Numbered from the stretch's first letter, positions 44,097-54,452 are shown. The stretch is 64,000 bases of DNA from an uncultured Dorea sp. (GCA_910578495.1 CAJTRE010000005.1:16316-80315), one strand, 5' to 3'. The notes: generated by a model not told the origin, from the sequence alone. Made by a program: numbers and translations.

Positions 44097-45473
44097 TTAT
44101 TTAAGCAGCGCTTCCCCAATGTTTACAACATCTCCGGCTCCCATAGTTATCAACAAGTCCCCTTTTTGACAAGTTTCCCGGCAGAAGCGTTCGATTTCTT
44201 CAAAAGACGGAAAATAATAAGCGTCGTCACCTTTCTGTTTCAGTGCGTCCGCAAGGTCGCGGGAAGAAATCCCCAGTGTATCCGTCTCTCTTGCGGCATA
44301 GATGTCCGCCAGAATAATATGGTCAGTACCGGACAATGCTTCTGTAAATTCAGGGAATAAGGCCTTTGTTCTGGTATATGTGTGAGGCTGGAAGATGCAC
44401 CAGATCTCACGATGTGGATAGTGCTTTGCAGACGTCAGGCTTGCCCGGATCTCTGTTGGATGATGGGCGTAATCGTCAATGACGGTAACGCCGTCAAATT
44501 CTCCTTTATATTCAAAACGGCGGTTCGTGCCATGGAATTCTTTTAGACCTTTTCGGGCGTCTGAGACAGGAACGTTCAAGAGGTCTGCAACTACAAGAGC
44601 AGAAAGGGCATTAGATACGTTGTGCTCTCCATTGACTGACAATTCTATACGTGATACGAATTCTCCGTTTTTAATAAAGTCGAAAGAGGCTTCGCCCTGT
44701 GCATTGTGAGCAATATTAGCTGCGCGGTAGTTTAAGGACGCATCCATTCCGTAGGTAATAATACGGCAGGAAAGCCCGTTGGTAATTTCTTCGTAATTTG
44801 GAATTTCACCATTAATGATCAGTGTTCCGTCTGAAGGCAGAAGTTCTGCAAATTTTCGGAATGAGCGTCTTATATCATCAAGATCTTTGAAGAAGTCCAG
44901 ATGATCCTTATCGATATTTAGAATAATGCTGATCTTCGGGAAGAAGTGCAGAAAACTGTTCGTATATTCACATGCTTCTGTTACGAATACTCCGGAATTA
45001 CCTACGCGGATATTACCGTTGATCGCTTTTAAGATTCCTCCGACAGAGATGGTTGGATCAAGGTCAGCGCTTAACAAAACGTGTGAAAGCATGGAGGTAG
45101 TTGTAGTTTTTCCATGTGTTCCGGAAACGGCAATCGGAGTGTCGTAGTTATTCATAAGCTGTCCCAGAAGTTCTGCACGACTTAACATAGGCAGTTCTTT
45201 TTTGAGAGCTGCCTGATATTCTTCGTTCCTGTCCTGAATTGCAGCGGTATAAACAACAACGTCTATTCCGTCTATTATATTAGAAGCTTTTTGCCCGTAA
45301 AAAACAGCAGCTCCGGCTTTCTCAAGATGTTCTGTGAGTGCTGATGGTTTGTTGTCTGATCCCGAGACGGTGAAACCTTCCTTTAAGAGAACTTCTGCCA
45401 GACCGCTCATACTGATTCCGCCAATTCCTATGAAGTGGACGTGTACCGGTTGTTTGAAATTAATTTTATACAT
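44097..45473 (-). CDS. murC: UDP-N-acetylmuramate-L-alanine ligase
   Basis: A 458-residue Mur ligase. N-terminal UDP-binding GIGGISMSGLAEVL, ATP site GTHGKTTTTSML, and DDYAHHPTEIRA in the C-terminal domain. Makes the first peptide link of the wall stem peptide in the cytoplasm. The start is ATG at 45473, with AGGAAGG seven bases upstream; the longer open frame beyond it is non-coding. Divergent from glgC. Confidence 0.95.
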   Translation of the reverse strand: MYKINFKQPVHVHFIGIGGISMSGLAEVLLKEGFTVSGSDNKPSALTEHLEKAGAAVFYGQKASNIIDGIDVVVYTAAIQDRNEEYQAALKKELPMLSRAELLGQLMNNYDTPIAVSGTHGKTTTTSMLSHVLLSADLDPTISVGGILKAINGNIRVGNSGVFVTEACEYTNSFLHFFPKISIILNIDKDHLDFFKDLDDIRRSFRKFAELLPSDGTLIINGEIPNYEEITNGLSCRIITYGMDASLNYRAANIAHNAQGEASFDFIKNGEFVSRIELSVNGEHNVSNALSALVVADLLNVPVSDARKGLKEFHGTNRRFEYKGEFDGVTVIDDYAHHPTEIRASLTSAKHYPHREIWCIFQPHTYTRTKALFPEFTEALSGTDHIILADIYAARETDTLGISSRDLADALKQKGDDAYYFPSFEEIERFCRETCQKGDLLITMGAGDVVNIGEALLK

Positions 45474-45614
45474 AAGCATACCTTCCTGTTTTGTCATAGT
45501 ATATATTATTTCTTCATATTTATTATAAACATATATGAGAAAAAAACCAAGCTGAATTTTTTGGTATATTTTCATAAAAAGTTTGCGGAAATACCTAAAA
45601 AATTGTAATATATG

Positions 45615-45643
45615 TTCACTAAATGCAAAAACTATGATATAAT
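45615..45643 (+). promoter_or_regulatory. Promoter of glgC-glgD
   Basis: TTCACT, 17-base spacer, perfect TATAAT; 33 bases before the start codon. Confidence 0.65.
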
Positions 45644-45676
45644 ACACATAATAAACGACCAAGAAGGGGTGATGGC

Positions 45677-46951
45677 ATGAGAAAAAAAGAGATGATTGCA
45701 ATGCTTCTCGCGGGTGGACAAGGCAGCAGACTTGGAGTTCTTACTGCGAAGGTTGCGAAACCGGCAGTTGCTTTTGGAGGGAAATACAGAATTATTGATT
45801 TCCCGCTCAGCAATTGTATTAACTCCGGAATTGACACTGTTGGCGTACTGACACAGTATCAGCCATTACGGTTGAATACACATATAGGTATTGGAATTCC
45901 ATGGGATCTGGATCGAAATTTCGGGGGAGTTACCATTCTTCCGCCGTATGAAAAAAGCAGTAACAGCGAATGGTATACGGGAACAGCGAATGCGATTTAT
46001 CAGAATCTGGATTACATAGAGAATTTTCATCCGGATTACGTGTTGATCTTATCCGGGGATCATATTTATAAGATGGATTATGAGATCATGTTGAGCTACC
46101 ATAAAGTATGTCACGCTGATGTTACCATAGCTGCGATGCCGGTGCCGATAGAGGAGGCAAGCAGATTTGGCGTTGTTGTTACAGGCGAAGGCGGAAAGAT
46201 TTCAGAATTTCAGGAGAAACCACCGGCGCCAAAGAGTAATCTGGCGTCCATGGGTATTTATATCTTTAGCTGGCCGGTGTTAAAAGAAGCGCTGCTGGCG
46301 CTGCGATATGAGCCGGGCTGCGATTTTGGAAAGCACATTATTCCATACTGTCACGAGAAGGGCAGACGGTTATTCGCATATGAGTACAATGGATATTGGA
46401 AAGACGTAGGAACGTTGGGTTCTTATTGGGAAGCGAATATGGAGCTTATCGATATTATTCCGGAATTTAATTTGTATGAAGAGTTTTGGAAAATTTATAC
46501 AAACAGTGAGATTTTACCGCCACAGTATATTTCATCTCAGGCAATGATTAATCGCAGCATTATCGGAAATGGTTCGGAAATATACGGAGAGGTACATAAC
46601 TGTGTGATTGGCTCGGGCGTTGTGATAGAAGAAGGCGCAGTAGTACGGGATTCTATCATTATGAAAGATGTTAAGATTGGAAAGAATTGTGTGATCGACA
46701 AATCAATTATTGCTGAGAGCTGTGAGATCGGCAATCATGTAGTTCTTGGAATTGGGAGTGATTTACCGAACAAATTGAAACCATCTGTCTATTCTTTTGG
46801 TCTTGTAACTATTGGTGAGAAATCCGTTATACCGGATTCTGTACAGGTAGGAAAAAATACTGCCATTAGCGGCGTGACATCCAAAGATGACTACCCCGAT
46901 GGATTACTGGAAAGCGGAGAAACATTGATAAAGGCAGGTGAACGGATATGA
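45677..46951 (+). CDS. glgC: Glucose-1-phosphate adenylyltransferase, catalytic subunit
   Basis: A 424-residue ADP-glucose pyrophosphorylase. N-terminal LLAGGQGSRLGVLT nucleotide site, the DHIYKMDY motif, and a C-terminal left-handed beta helix. First step of glycogen synthesis. Overlaps glgD by 4 bases, as the two subunits are made together. Confidence 0.95.
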   Translation: MRKKEMIAMLLAGGQGSRLGVLTAKVAKPAVAFGGKYRIIDFPLSNCINSGIDTVGVLTQYQPLRLNTHIGIGIPWDLDRNFGGVTILPPYEKSSNSEWYTGTANAIYQNLDYIENFHPDYVLILSGDHIYKMDYEIMLSYHKVCHADVTIAAMPVPIEEASRFGVVVTGEGGKISEFQEKPPAPKSNLASMGIYIFSWPVLKEALLALRYEPGCDFGKHIIPYCHEKGRRLFAYEYNGYWKDVGTLGSYWEANMELIDIIPEFNLYEEFWKIYTNSEILPPQYISSQAMINRSIIGNGSEIYGEVHNCVIGSGVVIEEGAVVRDSIIMKDVKIGKNCVIDKSIIAESCEIGNHVVLGIGSDLPNKLKPSVYSFGLVTIGEKSVIPDSVQVGKNTAISGVTSKDDYPDGLLESGETLIKAGERI

Positions 46952-48066
46952 GAGCAGTAGGTATTATATTGGCAGGGGGAAATAACAACAAGATGCGATC
47001 ACTCACTAAGATAAGGGCGGTGGCGGCTATGCCGATTGCCGGAAGCTATCGGGCAATCGATTTTGCGCTGAGTAATATGACGAATTCTCATATTCAGAAA
47101 GTGGCAGTATTGACACAGTATAATGCCCGTTCTCTGAATGAACATCTGAATTCCTCCAAATGGTGGGATTTCGGTAGAAAACAAGGGGGATTATATGTAT
47201 TTACGCCGACTATTACTGCTGATAACGGCTATTGGTATCGGGGAACGGCAGATGCAATCCATCAGAATCTGGATTTTCTGAAACGGTGTCATGAACCTTA
47301 TGTTGTTATTACCTCCGGAGACTCAGTCTATAAGATGGATTATAATAAAATACTAGAGTATCATATTGCGAAGAAAGCAGATATTACCGTTGTCTGTAGG
47401 CCGTTAGATCAATGGGAGGATGCCAGCCGTTTCGGAATTGTGAAAATGGACGACTCTAGGCGCATTGAGGAATTTGAAGAAAAGCCGATGGTTGCCAATG
47501 CCAGCACAATCTCAACAGGAATCTACGTCATAAGAAGACGCTTGTTGATTGAGATGATCGAGCATTGTGCAGAGGAGGACAGGTATGATTTTGTGACGGA
47601 TATTTTAATCAGATATAAGAATCTGAAAAAGATATACGGTTATAAGATAAAAGACTACTGGAGCAGTATTTCGACGGTAGAGGCATATTACCGGACCAAT
47701 ATGGATTTTTTGAAGCCGGAAGTAAGAAGCTATTTCTTCAAAGAGGGCGCTGAGGTATACTCAAAGGTCAGCGATCTGCCGCCAGCGAAGTACAATCCGG
47801 GAGCTGTTGTAAAGAACAGTCTTGTGGCAAGTGGAAGTATTATCAATGGTATAGTAGAAAATTCAATTCTTTTTAGAAAAACGTTTGTGGGTAATAACTG
47901 TGTGATCAAGAATTCAATTATTCTGAATGATGTTTACCTTGGAGACAATACGTATATTGAGAATTGTATTGTTGAAAGCAATAACACCATTAGAGCCAAC
48001 ACGAGGCACATCGGAGAAAACGGGATAAAAGTAGTTTTGGAAAAGAACGAGAGGTATGCACAGTAG
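46948..48066 (+). CDS. glgD: Glycogen biosynthesis protein GlgD (regulatory subunit)
   Basis: A 372-residue paralogue of GlgC. The N-terminal site is altered (LAGGNNNKMRSLTKIRAV), losing the catalytic Gly/Arg pattern, which is normal for GlgD that modulates GlgC activity. Beta-helix C-terminus is kept. Translationally coupled to glgC. Confidence 0.9.
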   Translation: MRAVGIILAGGNNNKMRSLTKIRAVAAMPIAGSYRAIDFALSNMTNSHIQKVAVLTQYNARSLNEHLNSSKWWDFGRKQGGLYVFTPTITADNGYWYRGTADAIHQNLDFLKRCHEPYVVITSGDSVYKMDYNKILEYHIAKKADITVVCRPLDQWEDASRFGIVKMDDSRRIEEFEEKPMVANASTISTGIYVIRRRLLIEMIEHCAEEDRYDFVTDILIRYKNLKKIYGYKIKDYWSSISTVEAYYRTNMDFLKPEVRSYFFKEGAEVYSKVSDLPPAKYNPGAVVKNSLVASGSIINGIVENSILFRKTFVGNNCVIKNSIILNDVYLGDNTYIENCIVESNNTIRANTRHIGENGIKVVLEKNERYAQ

Positions 48067-48097
48067 TGCATTGTTATGAGAAAGGGGAAAATGAAAC

Positions 48098-48373
48098 ATG
48101 CAGATTACAGATGTACGAGTGAGAAAAGTAGCAAAAGAAGGAAAATTAAAAGCGGTAGTGTCTATTACGATGGATGATGAGTTCGTAATACATGACATCA
48201 AAGTGATCGAAGGAGAAAAAGGGCTTTTTATTGCCATGCCAAGTAAGAAAGCATTAGATGGGGAGTATCGGGACATCGCACATCCGATCAATTCCGGTAC
48301 GAGAGATCGAATCCAGAATACCATTCTTAAAAAATACGAAGAAATTTTGACAGAAGAAACAGTAGAGGAATAA
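48098..48373 (+). CDS. spoVG: Septation/sporulation regulator SpoVG
   Basis: A 91-residue RNA/DNA-binding protein, typical length, with the conserved MQITDVRVRK start and FIAMPSKK core followed by the DIAHPINS segment. Acts broadly after transcription. The ribosome site is AAAGGGG, ending 6-8 bases before ATG. Confidence 0.95.
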   Translation: MQITDVRVRKVAKEGKLKAVVSITMDDEFVIHDIKVIEGEKGLFIAMPSKKALDGEYRDIAHPINSGTRDRIQNTILKKYEEILTEETVEE

Positions 48374-48389
48374 AGACGATTTAAACAGA

Positions 48390-48420
48390 GGGCGGGATGC
48401 TTTGACATTCCGCCCTTAAT
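48390..48420 (+). terminator. Terminator after spoVG
   Basis: GGGCGGGATG/CATTCCGCCC stem with a 6-base loop; T run is short (TTAATAT). Convergent with the pseudouridine synthase gene, so it may serve both. Confidence 0.65.
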
Positions 48421-48431
48421 ATATCTGTAGA

Positions 48432-49136
48432 CTATACATGTTCAAATGGAAGTTCGAAACGCATCGGTTTGTGGTTTGTGGGATGTGTAAATTCCAGACA
48501 GCAGGCACACAGACAGATTTGACGCCATTTTCCATCGGGACTATAGCGGGGATTATATTTTGTATCGCCTGCGATCGGGCAGCCAATATGTGCGAGCTGA
48601 CAGCGGATTTGATGATGACGTCCGGTGTCTAGTTTGATTTCCAACTCTGTAGTTTGTCCGCTAATATCCGCTGCTTTAGCAAAGAAGCGGTTTTTGTGAT
48701 CTATTGTTTTATAGTAGAGTTTCGCCTGTTTTGCTCCGGGGGTATCTTTCGTACAGATACGGGAGGTGTTGGTCTTAGCGTCCTTTACCATATAATTCAC
48801 CAGTGCACCTTCGGGCTGTCCGGGCGCTTCTTCTACAAGCGCCCGGTAGTATTTGCCAAAGCCGCTTTGCCCGAGCTGTCGACTTAGTTCTCTGGCGGCA
48901 GCAGGAGTTTTGGCAAATACAAGGATTCCTCTTACCGGTTGATCCAGTCTGTGGATAACGGCAAGATAAGGTTCTTTTGAAACGGCGGAGCCAGACGTCT
49001 TGTGAAGATGATTTTTTAACAGACTTACCATGTCGGGGGAACCGAGGCGCTTGCTTTGCGTGGCAATGCCATGAGGTTTTTCGCATACGATAATCTGTTT
49101 GTCTTCGTATATGATCTGAAATGGAGTATATGTCAT
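48432..49136 (-). CDS. RluA-family pseudouridine synthase
   Basis: A 234-residue enzyme. The catalytic Asp is in VIHRLDQPVRGILVFAKT; the fold continues with GRHHQIRCQLAHIGCPIAGD. Lacks an N-terminal S4 domain, so it resembles the short RluA/TruC group. Target RNA cannot be told. Single gene on the minus strand. Confidence 0.9.
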   Translation of the reverse strand: MTYTPFQIIYEDKQIIVCEKPHGIATQSKRLGSPDMVSLLKNHLHKTSGSAVSKEPYLAVIHRLDQPVRGILVFAKTPAAARELSRQLGQSGFGKYYRALVEEAPGQPEGALVNYMVKDAKTNTSRICTKDTPGAKQAKLYYKTIDHKNRFFAKAADISGQTTELEIKLDTGRHHQIRCQLAHIGCPIAGDTKYNPRYSPDGKWRQICLCACCLEFTHPTNHKPMRFELPFEHV

Positions 49137-49272
49137 AATTAAAATCCTCGATTGGTTATTGTTCTATACTTTTTTATATCACAAAAAAAGAAAAATGAAA
49201 ATAAAATTATTTAATTATGACTATTATGTGGTATGATACAAATAAAAAATTTTATGATAGAGGAAGAAGAAC

Positions 49273-50238
49273 ATGGATTATGTATTATTAATTTTAGGGT
49301 TTGTATTATTGATTAAAGGAGCAGATTTTTTTGTAGACGGCAGTTCAAGCGTGGCGAAGATTTTGCGTGTGCCGACAATTATTATCGGTCTTACGGTCGT
49401 GGCATTTGGAACGAGTATGCCGGAATTGTCCGTCAGTGTAACGGCGGCAATGAAAGGGAACAATGATCTGGCGGTCAGCAATGTGCTCGGTTCTAACATT
49501 TTCAACCTGTTAGTAGTGCTGGGGTGTTGTGCCCTTATTCAACCGGTACAGGCGAAAGGTTCTTTGCTAAAAAAAGAATTTCCGTTTTCTATTTTTGTTG
49601 CAGTGATCCTGCTGTTGTTAAATTCTGATTTTTCTATCAGGAAGGTATTGAACGGGGAAGAGATGTTTGTTCTCGGTCGAATGGGCGGTATTTTGTTTTT
49701 GATTCTGTTTGGAGTATTTTTGTATTCTACTGTCCATATGGCTTTGAAAGAAAGAACACAGATGAAGGTGGATGAAGAAGAGTATAAGATAATGCCGCCT
49801 GTAAAAAGTGCTGTTTATATTGTGGCAGGTCTGGCAGGAATTATCCTGGGCGGTGATCTTGTTGTTGACAGCGCCTGCAATATTGCTGAAACCTTTGGGC
49901 TTAGTCAGACATTTATCGGACTTACGATTGTTGCGCTTGGAACATCGCTTCCGGAACTTGTTACTTCTATGGTGGCGGCCGGAAAAGGTGAGAACGATCT
50001 TGCGGTGGGTAATGTGATCGGTTCGAATATTTTCAATATTCTATTGATTTTAGGCATATCCGCAGCTATTACTCCGATACGGCTGGAAGTGACAGCGGTA
50101 TACGATACAGTGATTTTAATTGTGGCAAGCTTGCTTGTTTATATTGCGGCTCTTAGTAAAAGAGAAATCAGAAAGAATGAGGGGGCTTTATTTTTGCTGG
50201 CATACCTTGCGTTTTTTGTATATATTTTGACAAGGTAA
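49273..50238 (+). CDS. Calcium/sodium (CaCA) antiporter, YrbG-like
   Basis: A 321-residue membrane protein with about ten helices in two inverted halves; each has the alpha repeat: VVAFGTSMPELSVSVTAA with GSNIFNLLVV, and VALGTSLPELVTSMVAAG with GSNIFNILLI. Exchanges cations across the cell membrane. GAGGAAGAAG ribosome site. Confidence 0.9.
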   Translation: MDYVLLILGFVLLIKGADFFVDGSSSVAKILRVPTIIIGLTVVAFGTSMPELSVSVTAAMKGNNDLAVSNVLGSNIFNLLVVLGCCALIQPVQAKGSLLKKEFPFSIFVAVILLLLNSDFSIRKVLNGEEMFVLGRMGGILFLILFGVFLYSTVHMALKERTQMKVDEEEYKIMPPVKSAVYIVAGLAGIILGGDLVVDSACNIAETFGLSQTFIGLTIVALGTSLPELVTSMVAAGKGENDLAVGNVIGSNIFNILLILGISAAITPIRLEVTAVYDTVILIVASLLVYIAALSKREIRKNEGALFLLAYLAFFVYILTR

Positions 50239-50273
50239 CTGAAAAAGATGGTTTTTGTGACAGTAAACTGCCC

Positions 50274-50303
50274 TTGACAAATAATGTTATATAGCTTAGA
50301 ATT
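50274..50303 (+). promoter_or_regulatory. Promoter of the proS transcript
   Basis: TTGACA, 18-base spacer, TAGAAT; about 20 bases before the start of the T-box stem I. Confidence 0.6.
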
Positions 50304-50319
50304 ACGATTAACTTGAAAT

Positions 50320-50556
50320 TTTTGGCTGCGAAGAGGATTAGTACAGTTAAGCAGGCTCAGAGAGGGAATCATATGGTGTGAGATTCCTGCCCGCGACTTA
50401 TCTGGAACCGGCCTTGGAGCCTCTGTATGAAAATACAGCGTAGTACCGGCGTTAACGGTGAATGAGCGAACTGTCAGAGATTTACAGTTAACTAGGGTGG
50501 TACCGCCGAACTTTTCGGTCCCTTTTCGGGGAACGTGAAGGTCGGCGGATTTTTAT
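50320..50556 (+). promoter_or_regulatory. T-box riboswitch controlling prolyl-tRNA synthetase
   Basis: The T-box core AGGGTGGTACCGC is at 50494-50506 and is followed by a GC-rich terminator stem (CCGCCGAAC... facing TCGGCGG) with a T run at 50550-50554. A long stem I region begins near 50325 (AGGATTAGTACAGTTAAGC). Uncharged tRNA-Pro should bind and prevent termination. The exact specifier codon could not be fixed by eye. This is the only feature of the 330-base gap before proS. Confidence 0.9.
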
Positions 50557-50574
50557 TGAAAAGGAGAGGGAAAA

Positions 50575-52014
50575 ATGGCAAAGGAAAAATTAGTAAAAAA
50601 TATTACACCTCGTGATGAGAACTTCGCACAGTGGTATACAGATGTTGTGCGCGAAGCAAATTTATGCGACTATTCAAGTGTTAAAGGATGTCTTAACTAT
50701 CTGCCGAACGGTTACGCAATCTGGGAGCTGATTCAGGCAGACTTAGACAGACGTTTTAAAGAGACGGGCGTAGAGAATGTATCTCTGCCGCTTCTTATTC
50801 CAGAAAGTCTTCTTGAGAAAGAAGCAGATCACGTGGACGGATTTGCGCCAGAGGTTGCATGGGTAACACATGGCGGTATGGAAAGATTACAGGAGAGATT
50901 ATGTATCCGTCCTACATCTGAGACATTATTCTGCGACTTATGGGCAAGAACTGTTAAGTCTTACAGAGATCTTCCAAAAGTATGGAATCAGTGGAACTCC
51001 GTACTTCGTTGGGAGAAGACAACAAGACCATTCCTTCGTTCCAGAGAGTTCTTATGGCAGGAAGGACATACGATTCATGCAACTTACGAGGAAGCTGAGG
51101 AGCGTACGATTCAGATGTTCCACGTATATGAGGATTGCTATAGCGAGACATTGGCGATTCCATATGTTTCTGGAAGAAAAGCCGAGCATGAGAAATTTGC
51201 AGGCGCTCAGGATACTTATACAGTAGAAGCGCTGATGCACGACGGAAAAGCATTACAGTCTGCAACAAGCCATTTCTTTGGAAGCGGATTCCCGGATGCA
51301 TTCGGCATCAAATATATTGATAAAAATAATGAGCCTCACAGTGTATATGAGACTTCATGGGGCTGGTCTACAAGAAGTATCGGAGCGCTTATCATGGTTC
51401 ACGGAGATGACGACGGACTTGTTCTGCCTCCACGTGTTGCTCCGGTTGAGTGTAGAATCATTCCAATCGCACAGCACAAAGAGGGCGTTCTTGACAGAGC
51501 ATACGCACTGTTAGATGAACTTAAAAAAGCTGGCTACAGAGTGAAAATTGATGATTCTGAAAAGAGTCCGGGATGGAAATTCTCTGAGCAGGAGATTCTC
51601 GGTATTCCGACTCGTATTGAGATTGGACCAAAGGATATTGAGAATAACCAGGTTGTTGTTGTACGTCGTGATAACCGCGAGAAGACCATTGTTCCATTGG
51701 ATGAGATTGCAACAAGACTGCGTGAAATCTTAGAGCAGGAACAGAAGGATATGTACGAAAAAGCGAAAGCATTCTTAGACGCTCACATTGATACAGCAGT
51801 TGATATGAAAGAGATGGAAGAGAAATTTAAAGCAAACCGTGGATTTGTAAAAGCATGCTGGTGCGGGGATCCTGAATGTGAAGGTGAAGTGAAATATGTG
51901 ACAGGCGGTGCAGCAACAAGATGTCTTATCGAGGATGAAGAGATGATTTCCGATAAATGTATCTGGTGCGGAAAACCTGCGAAACATATGGCATACTGGG
52001 GTAAATCTTATTAA
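50575..52014 (+). CDS. proS: Prolyl-tRNA synthetase, archaeal/short type
   Basis: A 479-residue class II enzyme. Motif 2 region WEKTTRPFLRSREFLWQEGH, motif 3 with GWSTRSIGALIMVHGDD. C-terminal zinc-like Cys set (CWCGDPECEG and CIWCGKP) places it in the archaeal-like group without the editing insertion. Expression is set by the upstream T-box. AGGAGAGGG ribosome site. Confidence 0.95.
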   Translation: MAKEKLVKNITPRDENFAQWYTDVVREANLCDYSSVKGCLNYLPNGYAIWELIQADLDRRFKETGVENVSLPLLIPESLLEKEADHVDGFAPEVAWVTHGGMERLQERLCIRPTSETLFCDLWARTVKSYRDLPKVWNQWNSVLRWEKTTRPFLRSREFLWQEGHTIHATYEEAEERTIQMFHVYEDCYSETLAIPYVSGRKAEHEKFAGAQDTYTVEALMHDGKALQSATSHFFGSGFPDAFGIKYIDKNNEPHSVYETSWGWSTRSIGALIMVHGDDDGLVLPPRVAPVECRIIPIAQHKEGVLDRAYALLDELKKAGYRVKIDDSEKSPGWKFSEQEILGIPTRIEIGPKDIENNQVVVVRRDNREKTIVPLDEIATRLREILEQEQKDMYEKAKAFLDAHIDTAVDMKEMEEKFKANRGFVKACWCGDPECEGEVKYVTGGAATRCLIEDEEMISDKCIWCGKPAKHMAYWGKSY

Positions 52015-52042
52015 GATTTGCGATGGCATTGAGCTATGCAAA

Positions 52043-53380
52043 ATGGTGAGGACTGTGCAGAGTAGGAAGATTATATTACCGGAAAAAGTAAATACAATTA
52101 TTACAACGCTGCAGGAGCATGGATTTGAGGCGTATGCCGTAGGCGGCTGCGTAAGAGATTCTATTTTAGGAAGAGTTCCAGAGGACTGGGATATTACCAC
52201 GTCTGCAATGCCGGAGGAGACAAAGGCATTATTCAAAAAAACCTTTGATACAGGAATTGAGCATGGTACGGTAACTGTGTTGTTAGATCACGAGGGATTT
52301 GAAGTCACGACCTATCGCATTGACGGAAAATATGAGGATAGCAGGCATCCGTCGGAGGTGACGTTTACGAGGAACTTGCGAGACGATCTGCTTCGTAGAG
52401 ATTTTACGATCAATGCGATGGCATATAATGAGAAAGACGGTCTGGTGGATATTTTCGGTGGTCTTGAGGATTTGGAAAGGAAGTTGATTCGCTGTGTGGG
52501 CGTTGCGAAAGAACGGTTTTCCGAGGATGCTCTTCGAATTTTAAGAGGTGTTCGATTTGCGGCGCAGCTTGGGTTCAAGATTGACGGCGAGACTAGAGAG
52601 GGGATGAGAATCCTCTCTCCAACGCTTCAGAATATCAGCGCCGAAAGAATCCAGACAGAGCTTATTAAAATGTTGGTGTCCGACCGCCCGGAACTTATGC
52701 GGACCGCATGGGAGCTTGGCATTACAACGCAGTTCCTGCCAGAGTTTGATGAAATGATGGAGACAGAGCAGGAAACGCCTCATCATATGTATACTGTAGG
52801 AGAGCATACGCTTCATGCCATGAAGAATATCCGTCCGGATAAGGCGCTCCGCCTGACCATGCTCTTTCACGATATGGGAAAGCCGGCGTTTAAAACGGTA
52901 GACAGCGAGGGTGTGGCACATTTTAAAAAACATGCAATTGAGAGTGAGGAAATAACAAAGAAGGTTCTCAGAAGATTGAAATTTGATAATGATACGCTGC
53001 ATAAAGTTTCCCATCTGGTATACTATCATGATTACCGGATGCCGGCGAAAGAAAAAAACGTCCGCCGGGCAATGTCGCGGATCGGAACGGAGTTGTTTCC
53101 GGATTATCTGGAAGTGCGCATGGCAGATGTGTTGGCACAGAGCACGTACCGGCGGGAGGAGAAATTGGAGGAGCTGCACGCGGTGGAGGAGCTGTATCAC
53201 CAGATTACAGAGGCGGGACAGTGTGTATCCATAAAGGAACTGGCAGTGAACGGGAAAGATCTTATAGAGGCAGGAATGAAACCGGGAAAAGCGATTGGAG
53301 AGAAACTGGCAGAGTTTTTAGAGCTGGTTATTGAGGAGCCGCAGTTAAATACAAAAGAGGAACTTTTGAAACGGATTTAG
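52043..53380 (+). CDS. cca: CCA tRNA nucleotidyltransferase
   Basis: A 445-residue class II enzyme: AVGGCVRDSILG and DWDITTSA give the catalytic carboxylates, RRDFTINAMAYN follows, and a C-terminal HD domain (HDMGKPAFKT) is present. Adds or repairs tRNA CCA ends. Starts 28 bases after proS; its ribosome site is weak, so translation may be coupled to proS. Confidence 0.9.
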   Translation: MVRTVQSRKIILPEKVNTIITTLQEHGFEAYAVGGCVRDSILGRVPEDWDITTSAMPEETKALFKKTFDTGIEHGTVTVLLDHEGFEVTTYRIDGKYEDSRHPSEVTFTRNLRDDLLRRDFTINAMAYNEKDGLVDIFGGLEDLERKLIRCVGVAKERFSEDALRILRGVRFAAQLGFKIDGETREGMRILSPTLQNISAERIQTELIKMLVSDRPELMRTAWELGITTQFLPEFDEMMETEQETPHHMYTVGEHTLHAMKNIRPDKALRLTMLFHDMGKPAFKTVDSEGVAHFKKHAIESEEITKKVLRRLKFDNDTLHKVSHLVYYHDYRMPAKEKNVRRAMSRIGTELFPDYLEVRMADVLAQSTYRREEKLEELHAVEELYHQITEAGQCVSIKELAVNGKDLIEAGMKPGKAIGEKLAEFLELVIEEPQLNTKEELLKRI

Positions 53381-53450
53381 TTACGCATAATTTCCATTGC
53401 AGAGACATACGTATAGAGAGAAGTATGATGTAAAGTGCAGGGGATGAGTT

Positions 53451-54452
53451 ATGCAGGAATATGAACGAAATATATTAGAGCAATATAATATTGAAGTGGA
53501 CAGCACCCGTAAAACAAGGGGTGCTGTTTTGTGCGACGGAGGGCAGGGGCTGTTTCTTCTAAAAGAAGTATCGTCGTCGGAGAACCGTATTCCTGTGCTC
53601 TGTGAACTATACGACCGGCTGACGGATCAAGGATATACGAATGTTGACCGAATTATATTGAATAGAGAAGGAAATGCGGTATCCTGTCTGGAGGACGGAA
53701 GTAAATATATTGTGAAACAATGGTTCCGGGGCAGAGAGTGCGACATACGAAAAGCAGCAGAGCTTTTGGACGCAGCGGGGACTTTGGCAAAACTTCATAT
53801 TGTTATGCAAAAGGAACTGGAACAGAGCGTGATGATGGCGGAACATATGAAAGAGGTATATGCCAAACATGACCGGGAGTTAAAAAAAGTCCGCAGGTTT
53901 ATGCGGAAGCTGTCTCCGAAGGGTGAATTCGAGTTTGCTTTTTTACAGTGTTTTGATGAAATGTATCAATGGGCAGAAGCAGCGAGCGCCATTCTGGAGC
54001 AGTCGGATTATGACAGACTGTACGAGGAGAGTATGAAGAATAATTGTATGATTCATGGAGAATATAATTATCATAATATTCTGATACAGCGGGAAGAATA
54101 TCATCCGGGGAGTGTGGCAGTTACGAATTTTGAAAAGTTTAAGAGGGATGTACAGGTGGAGGATCTGTATTATTTCCTTCGGAAAGTCATGGAGAAACAT
54201 GGCTGGAAAGAGAGGCTGGGAGATAATATCCTAAATGCCTATTCGGCAATAAAACCTCTTACGAAAGAAGAGACAGAGTATATAAAATTACGGCTCATAT
54301 ATCCAGAGAAATTCTGGAAAATAGCAAGCTCATATTATCACTCGAACAAGGCGTGGATTTCGGTAAAAAGTATTGAAAAATTACAGGCCGCAATCCGCCA
54401 GACGAAGGAAAAAGAGAAGTTTTTGGAGCAGGTTTTTTCTTATTGCCTGTAA
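53451..54452 (+). CDS. CotS-family spore coat kinase-like protein
   Basis: A 333-residue protein with a kinase-like fold (aminoglycoside phosphotransferase type): IHGEYNYHNILI is the catalytic loop, with Glu replacing the usual Asp. The body matches the CotS family of spore coat proteins. Possible role in the spore coat. Weak ribosome site (GGGGATGAGTT). Confidence 0.8.
   Translation: MQEYERNILEQYNIEVDSTRKTRGAVLCDGGQGLFLLKEVSSSENRIPVLCELYDRLTDQGYTNVDRIILNREGNAVSCLEDGSKYIVKQWFRGRECDIRKAAELLDAAGTLAKLHIVMQKELEQSVMMAEHMKEVYAKHDRELKKVRRFMRKLSPKGEFEFAFLQCFDEMYQWAEAASAILEQSDYDRLYEESMKNNCMIHGEYNYHNILIQREEYHPGSVAVTNFEKFKRDVQVEDLYYFLRKVMEKHGWKERLGDNILNAYSAIKPLTKEETEYIKLRLIYPEKFWKIASSYYHSNKAWISVKSIEKLQAAIRQTKEKEKFLEQVFSYCL

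Noticed and set aside
45501..45701. Extended N-terminus of MurC
   Set aside because: The extra 76 codons cover the glgC promoter and have no ribosome site; ATG at 45473 fits the family.
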